Shown piece by piece: positions 11,101 to 20,900 of a DNA stretch of 64,000 bases (position 1 is the stretch's first letter; each line of letters begins with the position of its first letter). A program made the translations under genes and the position numbers. Origin of the DNA: Antedon mediterranea (Eukaryota > Echinodermata > Crinoidea > Comatulida > Antedonidae); the NCBI RefSeq assembly GCF_964355755.1, contig NC_092672.1, positions 33,352,501-33,416,500 of the forward strand. The letters are read 5' to 3'. The notes under the pieces are model-generated. The model ran no database searches. It was not told the origin of the DNA and saw nothing but the letters and a program-made list of their open reading frames with translations.

Positions 11101-13968
11101 ATGTGTAGACGCATTAGAATAACACAAATAATAACATACTGTACATAAATTATATATAGGAGGATGCTAAAACTAGTTTCATTGATTTGGCATCAGAGTT
11201 AAGAATAAGAAAAATAATACAAACATTTAGTTGCCAATGGTTCTGATGTCCTCGTATCTGGTGTTGTAAACGATGGAAACGTACTTGTTAGTCCTAAAGT
11301 TGTATCTATCTCAAAAGTGGCTTGTTGCAACGTGGTTCCTGATACTGTTGATTCTACAGTTGTTGTGTCTGCCTCAATAGTGGTTTGCTGTAATGTTGTT
11401 ACTGATTCTGTTGTAAACGATGGCAACGTTGTTTGCTCTACAGTTGCTGTTTCTGTCTCTACGGTGGTTTTCTGTAATGCTGTTCCTGGTTCTGTTGGAG
11501 ATACAAACGTTGTTGGCTCTACAGTTGTTGTATCTGTCTCAATAGTGGTTTGCTGCAACGTTGTTCCTGATTCTGTTGTAGATGTAAACGTTGTTTGTTC
11601 TACAGTTGCTATATCTGTCTCAACAGTGGTTTGCTGCAACGTTGTTCCTGATTCTGTTGTAGATGCAAACGTTGTTTGTTCTACAGCTGTTGTGTCTGTC
11701 TCAACAGTGGTTTGCTGCAACGTTGTTCCTGATTCTGTTGTAGATGCAAACGTTGTTTGTTCTACAGTTGTTGTGTCTGTCTCAACAGTGGCTTGCTGCA
11801 ACGTTGTTCCTGATTCTGTTGTAGATGCAAACGTTGTTGGTTCTACAGTTGTTGTGTCTGTCTTAACAGTGGTTTGCTGCAACGTTGTTCTTGATTCTGT
11901 TGTAGATGCAAACGTTGTTTGTTCTACAGCTGTTGTGTCTGTCTCAACAGTGGTTTGCTGCAACGTTGTTCCTGATTCTGTTGTAGATGCAAACGTTGTT
12001 GGTTCTACAGTTGTTGTGTCTGTCTTAACAGTGGTTTGCTGCAACGTTGTTCTTGATTCTGTTGTAGATGCAAACGTTGTTGGTTCTACAGTTGTTGTGT
12101 CTGTCTTAACAGTGGTTTGCTGCAACGTTGTTCTTGATTCTGTTGTAGATGCAAACGTTGTTTGTTCTACAGCTGTTGTGTCTGTCTCAACAGTGGTTTG
12201 CTGCAACGTTGTTCCTGATTCTGTTGTAGATGCAAACGTTGTTTGTTCTACAGTTGTTGTGTCTGTCTCAACAGTGGCTTGCTGCAACGTTGTTCCTGAT
12301 TCTGTTGTAGATGCAAACGTTGTTGGTTCTACAGTTGTTGTGTCTGTCTTAACAGTGGTTTGCTGCAACGTTGTTCTTGATTCTGTTGTAGATGCAAACG
12401 TTGTTTGTTCTACAGCTGTTGTGTCTGTCTCAACAGTGGTTTGCTGCAATGTTGTTCCTGATTCTGTTGTAGATGCAAACGTTGTTTGTTCTACAGTTGT
12501 TGTGTCTGTCTCAACAGTGGCTTGCTGCAACGTTGTTCCCGATTCTGTTGTAAACGATGGCAACGTTGTTTGCTCTACAGTTGCTGTTTCTGTCTCTACG
12601 GTGGTTTTCTGTAATGTTGTTCCTGGTTCAGTTGTAGATGCAAACGTTGTTGGTTCTACAGTTGTTGTATCTGTCTCAACAGTGGCTTGCTGCAACGTTG
12701 TTCCTGATTCTGTTGTAAACGATGGCAACGTTGTTTGCTCTACAGTAGCTGTTTCTGTCTCTACGGTGGTTTTCTGTAATGCTGTTCTTGGTTCAGTTGT
12801 AGATGCAAACGTTGTTGGTTCTACAGTTGTTGTATCTGTCTCAACAGTGGTTTGCTGTAACGTTGTTTCTGATTCTGTTGTAAACGATGGACACGTTGTT
12901 GGTTCTACAGATGTTGTATTTGTCTCAACAGTGGTTTGCTTTAACGTTGTGCCTGATTCTGTGGTAAACGGTAGAAACGTTGTTGGTTCTACAGTTGTTG
13001 TGTCTGTCTCAATAGTGGTTTGCTGCAACGTTGTTCCTGATTCTGTTGTAAACGATACAAACGTTGTTGTAAACGGCGTAGAAGCTGTTGGTTGCTGTGA
13101 TGAAAACGTTTGTGCATCTGTTAAAACAATTTCATTTAATTTATCATTAAAGTTTTAATATATATAGAATTATATATAGCATGAGACTACAGAACCCAAT
13201 CTATGTTTTATTTCAATTTACTATATGATAGTAAAAGCAAAATATGATATCATTGTTTACATGTTTGTATATAATAAGTACAAAATTAACTAAGAGATTT
13301 TATTTCAAATAATGTTGTGACTGTAAGGCTCCGCTGATAAGTTGAATTTGCGCAATATGAGTTGTTAAAATGAAAAATTAAAAAAAAAAATTGTGCAGTT
13401 TAAAAATTCCGTGATGCTTTCTCACATATAAAAAGACAAAATAAATGTAAAAATTTTACCAAAAACCCATTTACTTAGAGTAAATTTTACTGTTTTTGGC
13501 TTTAAATTACAGTATTTTCAGAAAAATATTTTTTTTGTTTGATCCAATTTTTGGTCAAAGCTATATAACTGTTGACATTAAAATGGTTTATTCAACAAAA
13601 ACATAAAAAATGGGGACAATATATCTTTAACATTAATGTTAAAAATACTAACTAAATTTAAACCATAATATTCTAAATGTAATAAACAAGAGTATACATT
13701 TGGTATTGCCCGTATTATGTAGGTCACAAGCTAGCGAAGAACCCTCCTCTCCCCCCCCCCCCGCCACCGCCACGCCATCCCCCACGCCACCCACACACAC
13801 ACCATCTAAAAAGAAAGTTTTTCTATCAGGAAGTTGCGAACGCTTCGGCCTTAGATGTTTTAACGCCACTTTTGTTTATACAACTTTCAAAAATTAAATA
13901 TACTTACTAGACCATTCTTCTAGAAAAAATACCATCACCGCCGTTAAATATACGAATGCCGGATGCAT
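5185..13968 (-). CDS. Gene A: mucin-HYR adhesion GPCR, complete, predicted 1362 aa
   Basis: Twelve exons on the minus strand: 13968-13908 (signal, MHPAFVYLTAVMVFFLEEWS), 13117-11225 (mucin stalk), 11004-10780 (HYR), 10624-10587, 9131-8976, 8819-8504 and 8174-8002 (GAIN), 7787-7629 (GPS), 7529-7414 (TM1), 7159-6894 (TM2-TM4), 6588-6522 (TM4/ECL2), 5803-5185 (TM5-TM7 and tail). Phases join exactly (4089 nt including stop). The HYR exon has the CP-D start and a C-S-F-Y end. The GPS contains W..W, four Cys and C-N-C-T-H-L-T, so autoproteolysis at HL|T with a tethered agonist is expected from family knowledge. TM6 has the FLLGFTW signature, and a TM3 Cys and ECL2 Cys are present. The tail ends T-S-V, which fits a class I PDZ ligand; C and B end A-S-V. 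Located at the plasma membrane; ligand unknown. The intron at 9132-10586 carries a LINE. Confidence 0.87.
8336..8480 (-). pseudogene. Decayed duplicate of a GAIN exon inside gene A
   Basis: Within the intron between the 8504 and 8174 exon borders lies a diverged copy of the 3' half of the neighbouring 105-codon exon: DKLRHDIL matches DNLRHDVV, and the CACGTGAT block matches the sequence for PRDL. The frame is shifted in the middle and no donor in phase remains, so it is a fossil rather than an alternative exon. Pseudogene B keeps the equivalent of this relic (about 20945-21010) but has lost the real exon. Confidence 0.55.
9160..10505 (-). mobile_element. 5'-truncated LINE in a gene A intron
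   Basis: Minus-strand reverse transcriptase pieces read in three frames. The first has SKAFDVINHKIL and GVPQGSVLGP (10483-10262). The second has the FADD region, FLGVYLHEYLRW and LLYCNIIWAA (10203-9637). The third has GPRIWNDLDDKLK, the usual LINE RT C-terminus (about 9600-9441). An AT-rich 3' end runs to about 9160. It lacks the endonuclease and 5' end and carries at least two frameshifts. It resembles CR1/Jockey-group non-LTR elements and sits antisense-neutral, in the same direction as the host gene. Confidence 0.8.
10780..11004 (-). CDS. HYR-domain exon of gene A (75 codons)
   Basis: Encodes one hyalin-repeat (HYR) module: PPTIECPSDISS near the start, a central SPDWIIPIAND stretch, and TDTCSFYITI at the end. 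HYR is an immunoglobulin-like adhesion module. The exon is flanked by AG (11006-11005) and GTAAGT (10779-10774), phase 1-1. Equivalent exons lie at 21467-21685 (B) and 30997-31221 (C). Gene D has none between its mucin and GAIN exons. Confidence 0.85.
11225..13117 (-). repeat. Mucin VNTR exon of gene A (81/84-bp units, about 21 copies)
   Basis: One exon of 631 codons. Units read TTFASTTESGTTLQQ then TTVETDTTTVEP (27 residues) or have a 28-residue PSFTTESG form. Thr, Ser, Glu and Gln dominate and Cys is nearly absent, as expected of an extended O-glycosylated stalk. Blocks of neighbouring units recur in the same order (the FAST type alternates VETDTTAVEQ and VKTDTTTVEP forms), which suggests unequal exchange. 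The donor is AAAT|GTTTGT and the exon is phase 1-1. Confidence 0.88.
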
Positions 13969-14149
13969 CGTAGGGTGGAGGACATACAGCCCTTAAAAAG
14001 TGGCTACTGATGATAATAGTATAATATCTTATTGTAACAAACACAGTAACCGCTGAACAGTGACTCGTCCGATTCTATTGTACATTCAGATTTGTATTGA
14101 TAATAATGAATAATAATAATTTATTTTGACTTTTTGAAGCAACCTTTGA

Positions 14150-14320
14150 ATGATTTTTGTTAATATTCCACAATTCACCGTACATGATCGTATGTTTGTT
14201 TAATGTTATCATCTATTCATATTTTTATTATTCTTTGCAATAATCCATGAATTTATAATTTAATAACGCAAACCATAATATTATATTTATTGATCATTTA
14301 TATACAACTAACAGTCTTAA
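14150..14320 (-). promoter_or_regulatory. Conserved 5' flank of gene A
   Basis: The stretch around ATAATCCATGAATTTATAA with CAAACCATAATATTATATTT recurs nearly unchanged upstream of B (23865-24045) and C (39120-39300), 250-300 bp before each start codon. It may contain the shared promoter, or may simply be duplicated flank. I see no decisive TATA or initiator element. Confidence 0.35.
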
Positions 14321-14374
14321 CAAAAAGAAATTGAACGGTTTATCTGATAAGAGAACTGAGAACTGTTAGCATAG

Positions 14375-14610
14375 ACACGCCACAAGGGTCAATGATCTCC
14401 CCAATGTTATTCTCTTTGTTCACCAGTAGTTTCAGAGCCAATTCAAACGAATGTAGCATAGTAAAATATGCAGATGACACCGTCATAACTGGATACATTA
14501 CTGGCAATGATGAAATGATGTATAGAAAACCAGGACATGATTTTTATCACCGGCTGTAAAAATATTCTCTTTGTTCACCAGCGGTTTCATAGTCAATTCA
14601 AATGAATGTA
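14375..14610 (+). mobile_element. LINE reverse-transcriptase relic split by a Penelope element
   Basis: The plus-strand sequence translates to TPQGSMISPMLFSLF and SIVKYADDTVITGY, the PQGS and YADD motifs of a reverse transcriptase. Similar sequence (AATGTAGCATAGTAAA.. to the CATGATTTTTATCA block) reappears at about 17140-17245, on the other side of the Penelope element. The relic was therefore the target, or was partly duplicated at insertion. Confidence 0.6.
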
Positions 14611-14740
14611 TTTTTGTGGATTTTTACTTTTATGTTAAACCAAGACAACGAAAAGGAATAATATTACCTTCGTGACGTTTCGCCGACAATCTGTCAGCTG
14701 CTTCAGACTAATGCCTGGGTTGGAATGGTCTGGTTTTTTG
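14610..14740 (+). repeat. Left inverted terminal copy of Penelope element
   Basis: The reverse complement matches 16986-17118 over its full length by eye. It contains CTGAAGCA, a GCTGAC/GTCGGC hairpin and GAAACGTC on the minus strand, a hammerhead-like arrangement found in Penelope terminal repeats. The A expected at hammerhead position 9 is replaced by C. Confidence 0.75.
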
Positions 14741-16980
14741 TAAGTGACGCTGAACAGCGCCACCAGCCGTCTGGTTGGTATTGACGGTAGAGCGTCTCCG
14801 CTGGCCCCCCTCCTGCTTCAACTTTTTCCAGCAAACTATCATATGTATGTGGGAGGTCATACCCACCAATGTCTCTGTTGATATTATGTGGTCTTTTTCT
14901 TATGCAGATAGATTCTTTTATCTTTCTTTTGTCTGTCTGTGCTTCTTTTTCAATAACTCTCGCATTCCAATTTGGAATATGGTCATTCCCTATAGCGTGG
15001 TCAGTTATGGCTGACTTATGTAAAACCTTGGACGAAGAATTTCTATTTGCACGTGTTCTAACTACTTGGTTGTGTGTTGATACGTCTTTTTTATGTTCCC
15101 CAATTCTTGTATTCAGTGCCCTTCCGGTCTCTCCTATATATACTTTCTCACAGTTTAGACAGTTCACTTCGTATATAACCCCGCACATGTCTTCCGTTTT
15201 TATTCTATCTTTTGGGTGGACCAGTCCATTCTTTAATTTATTACTTGGAATGAAGAAAGTGTTCACTTTGTGCTTAGCAAAAGTGCGTCGAATCTTTTCA
15301 GAAATTCCGTGTATGTATGGGATACCTATGTGAGCTTTCATCTTCTCCATTTCCTTTCTTTGGCGTTCTTCTGGTTTGTTTTTTGACTTTTGTTCTTTTC
15401 TCTTGTTTACGACTCTGTCTACTGACCATTTTGGATAGTTACAAATTTTCAATGCTTTTCTAATGTGTTCCAACTCATGTTTTTTATCTTTCTCTTCACT
15501 AACAATTGTGTCTGCTCTATTCACTAACGTGTTAACCACGCTTAGTTTGTGTTCTAAGGGATGATTAGAGTGGAAGTCCAAGTATTGGTCGGTGTGAGTT
15601 GGTTTTCGGTATACCTTGGTAGCGAGTGTTCCATCTTGTTTAATCGTGATACTCATGTCCAAGAATGGTATTTGTTTCTCTGACATTATTTCTGTGGTAA
15701 ACTTGATGTTGCCCGACGGGTCAATGCTATCAAGATGGCGATTGAGGGGGAGAGGTGCATCTTTATGGACAATGGCAAAAACATCATCAACATACCGTCT
15801 CCAAAAACGTGGTTTGATGGTTCTATCTGCGCTCTTAATGGCTTCCTCTTCTAACCATTCTAAATAGATATTCGCTATCAGAGGGCTTACCGGAGATCCC
15901 ATTGCAATACCTTCGTGCTGTTCATAAATCTGTTGTTGAAATGTGAAATATGTCGCATTAATTAACTGGTAGATGAGTTCCATGATGTCTTCTACTGTTA
16001 ATTTCGTTCTCTTATGTAGTGTTGTATCTTTTTCCAAGTATGATCTTACAACCTCCAAGGCTTGGCCTGTGGGTGTTTTTGTAAACAACGAGATGACGTC
16101 AAAAGACACCATCACCTCATTTTCCAGGAGTATCAACTGTTTTAGGTCTTCCGCCAGTTCTTTCGCATTGGTCACATGATATTTACTTAGACCAACCAAG
16201 GGGCTTAACACCTCCTTTGCGATAAACTTAGACACGTGATAAAAAAACAGAGTTGATGTTGTCAACAATAGGTCTGAGAGGCCAGTCAGGTTTATGGATT
16301 TTTGGCAGACAGTAAATTCTAGGTACTACCTCTGCGGTGGGGTACAAACTACATTTTTGTGCCCATGTGATCTTTTCTTCTTTTAAAAATCTACCCAGTG
16401 TCTTTATTAGTTTTTCCTTGTGTTTTTTGGTCGGATTGGTAGTCAACTTTCCATATACCTTTTTATCACTCAGCATTCGATTGACTTTATTTACATAATC
16501 CTCTGTGTTTATAACCACCGTTGCACGCCCTTTGTCAGCTGGCAATACCATCACTTCTTTATCTTTCTTTAACCCTTCTAAAGCATTTCTTTCTGTTCTA
16601 CTTAAAATGGGGAGTGGGGGTTTAGATGATTTAAGAATGCTAGTTACCTTTCCTCTGATGGTATCCTTCTCTTCCAACGGTATGCTATCCAATTTACATA
16701 TCATTTCCGTTGAAACAATTATTTCTTCAATGGACCTGCTGTTGTTTCGATCACCGCTAACCGCATAGTTCAACCCCTTACTGAGCACGTTTTGTTCGTC
16801 TGACGATAGTGTCCTAGACGATAGATTTACCACCCACTTTTCTTTCAATAATTTCCCACTTAAATCGATTTCCGTTTGTAAACTTATATTTATTTTCTTT
16901 GCTTTGTCTTCCCACCATTTAAGCTTCTTAATCTGTCTGGATTTAACACGTGCAAATTCCGATTCTCTAACATTGTTTAA
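14703..16980 (-). pseudogene. Penelope RT/GIY-YIG polyprotein, one frameshift
   Basis: Two overlapping minus-strand frames, 16848-16228 (extending upstream to about 16980) and 16268-14703, make up one protein. The break falls at the run of A/T near 16238-16250, just after the LRPIVDNIN region and before KFIAKEVLSPLVGL. Otherwise the RT (YVDD) and the GIY-YIG catalytic Tyr, Arg and Glu are present. A single homopolymer slip would inactivate it, or it could be an assembly error. Confidence 0.75.
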
Positions 16981-16985
16981 ATGCT

Positions 16986-17118
16986 ACAAAAAACCAGACC
17001 ATTCCAACCCAGGCATTAGTCTGAAGCAGCTGACAGATTGTCGGCGAAACGTCACGAAGGTAATATTATTCCTTTTCGTTGTCTTGGTTTAACATAAAAG
17101 TAAAAATCCACAAAAATA
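16986..17118 (-). repeat. Right inverted terminal copy of Penelope element
   Basis: Carries the same hammerhead-like motif (17029-17055) on the plus strand. It precedes the Penelope coding region, so with the left copy the element has inverted rather than direct terminal repeats. Confidence 0.75.
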
Positions 17119-17399
17119 TTATTTGGAACCAGATGAATTTATTCAATGTAATCAAATGAATGTAGCATAGTAAATATGTAGATGACACTGAATACATGTA
17201 TAGACAACTAGGACATGATTTTTATCATCGGGTGTAAAAATAACAACTTGAAACTTACATTCTATTTTTTTAATGTATGTTTCTTTGGTAATATCATGCA
17301 AAAAGACAAAAACAAGTCGATACAATCAATACTCTAAATATAACTCGAAGAACCAACCCACATAATAGTGATATTATCACAACCCGATAATTAACGAAG

Positions 17400-17640
17400 C
17401 GAGTAAACATTCTCTGTTTAATATTTGTTGAGGCTTTGAAGTTTAATTTTAATTTTCATTATTCATGAATTCATGGTAATAGATAATCATAATCTCTAAT
17501 ATCTATTCGTACTAATTCAGGATTATTTAAAGTAGAATAGTTATAGGTTATGCCGTTAAAATGTGTTTCCCAACCAGAAGGCAACGCAGTAATTTGACCA
17601 ATCACAAACGATGGATTATTCGAACTGTATTGCTTGTTTT
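17400..17640 (-). other. Distal 5' flank of gene A, homologous to 39705-39925
   Basis: The segment from TTAATATTTGTTGAGGCTTTG to CAATCACAAACGATGG recurs upstream of gene C at 39705-39925. This shows that the duplicated receptor unit included about 1 kb of upstream DNA and that the Penelope element was inserted into the A copy afterwards. No coding function is seen. Confidence 0.5.
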
Positions 17641-17990
17641 TAGTCTTTTTAGTAAACTAAATATCGACATATGTCGAAGTTGGAAACCAGCGATCTACGG
17701 CCTAGATTTGGTGAATCACAGTCATAACATTTTCCCGAGTCAAATCTATCTTCAAAATGTATTTGTCTAAGATGAATATAATGGCTTTATAGGTGATTAC
17801 ATCCTACCAGGCACCTTTCCTCTTTGCTGAGGGAGAGGAGTTCTAACTGTATTTTTTAAAGATAAAAGTAGCATTTATTTGGAGCAATCTATAACTTGGT
17901 TTTTATCTTCATGTGAATAATATTCATAGCCTATACAAAGTCTGATTTATTTAAAAAAAAAAATCCCGGATGAATTTAACAAAGCGCTGT

Positions 17991-20900
17991 TCAAACGGAT
18001 GCGGGCGTGCTTGTATGGAACCGCTCGATCAAATAGCTATCGTATTGGTCATTGTCTTCTTCACTACTTTCAAATGCTGGATTTTCTACATCAGCAGAAA
18101 AGCTACTAGCGGTAAACTGATTTCTCTGAGCTGTCATTTTTGGTAATGTTGAATTAGATAATACACTATTGTTACTGTTATCTGTTGTATGTGAATTATT
18201 AACATTGTATAACTGTTTCTTTAAATCTTTAAATTCTTTCTGTCTGAACGTGAACAAATAGAATATTGAGACTCCCTGGAAAGAGTTAAAAACGCAGAAC
18301 AATATTATAAACACAAGGTCAGTTTTGCTCTCAAAAGACATAAATCCCAAAACCCATGTCAGGCCTAATAGCAAAGAAATAGCGATTGCGTTGAAGAACC
18401 GTTTCCTTTTCTCTTCTAAAGTTGCATCTTTTTTCAGCATTGCGTTAGATTGCGAGCAGTATAAATTTTTAAGAACCAATACGAATATAATACCGTTAAA
18501 CAAGATGGCAATTGCGATTGGAATAAGAACAGCGTAGATGAAGATATCGAATTGCATTGTGTTGAGATAACAGCTGTAAGATAATATAAATTTGTTTTTA
18601 GTAATAAAGTATATCACGATAGTAAAGTAACAGTGTAGTCAGACACGGTCCAATAGACAAGGACCAATAGATAAGAAGGACCAAGAAAATGGCCAATAGA
18701 ATCGGATCGAATGTTAAGATAATAACGGTCATTAAAAATAAATATATGAGTTTATTATTAATAAATGAATGTTTACTATAGGTTTGTTTTTGATGAGGCA
18801 TTAGTATAATATTGCTCACATGAGTATTCGGGCAGATTTAATCTTTCGCGTCCTATTGTTATGCAAATGAGCCAGATAAGCCCAATCTGCGTTGCTGACT
18901 ATACATTTATTTTCAATTCAAAATATATTATTTTGAGATTAATTTATTTTATAATAGTATGGATAATTGGAATTCATAATAGTAGTTAATTTCATCATTG
19001 TTAGTTTTAGTAGGTTGTTAAAACATACATTGTTATGAAAGGATGCATTGGAAGACAGTACACTTACTAATCTTTGTTTTCATAGAACGACACATCTACT
19101 GTTAGTAGAACTATCTGTGGTATGCATGGAATACTTAGAATAAGTAGTTACGTACATCAATTTATTTATATCACTGACTAGGCGGTTTACAGTTTCTGTA
19201 AGCTTAATTATGACAATTTACGCGAATAACAACTGTTTAGTGCAGGTTCTAGATCGAAATCAATAAAAAGATAATAATATTTTGGCACATATAGCGTTTC
19301 ATATGTATAATACATGTGCAGACAAAAATCGAAATGCCGACTGCCTGGTGAACTAACATTAAACATAATACAGACTTGGGTCAAGTCTGCACAAGTTCGG
19401 GTCAAGTTCTACATAGATTAGAAATGATTTATCCTAGAAAGTCGGTAAAAACAAGGAAGAGCTGTGGCAGCTGCTCTTCCATGTTAACATTAATCAACAT
19501 CAATGCTAACATGTATGGTACTTACCACAAGCAAAGATCATTGAAAACAACAAAAACTTGGCGGTCTTGGCGTTGACAACAAATAACAAATCGGTTGCTT
19601 CCACGGATGTCCATGCAATAGACGTCAACAGAAAGTAATGTAACAATACAGCTATTGTTGTACAAGCTACAGTTCCTGGAGTTGCAATATCAATGCCACA
19701 TATGAATGTGATATACAGACAAGTTAGTGAGATGGAAAGGTTCAACAGTATTTTCTGAGGTTGACGTTTGCGAAGTTTGACGTTTGAAAAAGTAATACGA
19801 TTATTTATGTATTTGGTGTTATTGGACAAGTAGTGTATATACTATAGTGTTAGGTCATTCGTATAATAGTCAAACATACATTTTAATTAGGTGCTCTCGT
19901 CAGCATACAATTGCCTAGTTTGGCTGGATAAATAGCACACTATAAATTTATCCAGGCAGTTCGTGCAAACGTTAAACTTATATAATATGCCTGAGCAAAT
20001 GAGCTATAAAAAAGACTGTAGCTTACTTTATTGATAGACTAACAACGATTGTCACCAGTAGGCACAATATTGACATCCCACATCCTGCATACGTCACTAT
20101 GTTCAAAAACACTTCAAACGTGACCGCCGAGTCATTATCAAACTAAAAACATTTGAAAAAATTAAATTGTTCGATTCTTCAAAAATGAAACATTTTATCA
20201 TTTGAATGTTGATACAATACCTACATTAATTAATTAATTAATTTAACTTAAATGAAGGTATAAACGTGAAACTTACAAAAAAAACTGCAACATTTGTAAG
20301 ATGTGTATAGTTACATGTAATACTGCCATCCTTGTCGTCCATCCATACCAACAAGCGTGCATCCCTCTTCTGACCAATCGCCAAAGCAATTGAGAGTTGA
20401 GTTCCAAAAAACACAAGTGGCATATTGATTTGCATAAGCCTGCTCAAAATAAAACAAAAAATATTATGCAAATATTCGGTGGTGATGGTGGTGACTAAGC
20501 TTGATTCCCAATTGGATGCAACGAAATAGCGTAAGCGCATTACGAGTAATTTGACCAATATAACTGATGGATCATCCCACTCACTTGCATTGGGCCAAAG
20601 TCTTTTGAAAGAATGTGTGTAGGTTAACCTAACACGCATCTCATAAATTAAGTTTTTTTCTGAAAATTACACGGTACCTTAGGAATATTGAACACAATTT
20701 TAACAGGTTCGTCTAATACAGAATGAAGGCTGTCGTCATACTCGACTCGACGACTGGAACAATTTTAAATTGTAATATGATGTAAAACTCACGTTGGACC
20801 ACATATTATGTGTTTAAAATAATAAATGTGTATCATGGGGAACAAAATATACTGTACTGTAGTAATGTTAGCATACAGTAGCATTAAAACTAGTACGTTC

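Larger units (their letters stand above)
14610..17118 (-). mobile_element. Penelope-like retroelement with GIY-YIG endonuclease
   Basis: A minus-strand retroelement bounded by 131-bp inverted copies of one sequence (14610-14740 and 16986-17118). The coding region runs from about 16980 to 14703. It has a Penelope N-terminal part (LPADKGRATVVIN), RT motifs (GIAMGSPVSPLIANIY and RRYVDDVFAIV) and a C-terminal GIY-YIG nuclease (GVIYEV, VYIGETGRAL, IKESICIRK). Penelope-like elements characteristically join this RT to a GIY-YIG nuclease. The inverted ends look identical, so the insertion is probably young. It interrupts the 5' flank of gene A. Confidence 0.88.

Noticed and set aside
11317-13158. 613-codon plus-strand ORF over the gene A array, and similar at 22145-22825
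   Set aside because: Same shadow effect; the minus-strand frame joins the signal and HYR exons in phase.
13648-13897. Pro/Ser-rich ORF and Gly-rich antisense ORF
   Set aside because: Derive from a poly-C tract in intron 1 of gene A.
14775-16768. Several plus-strand ORFs across the Penelope element
   Set aside because: Antisense of the RT/GIY-YIG coding frame.
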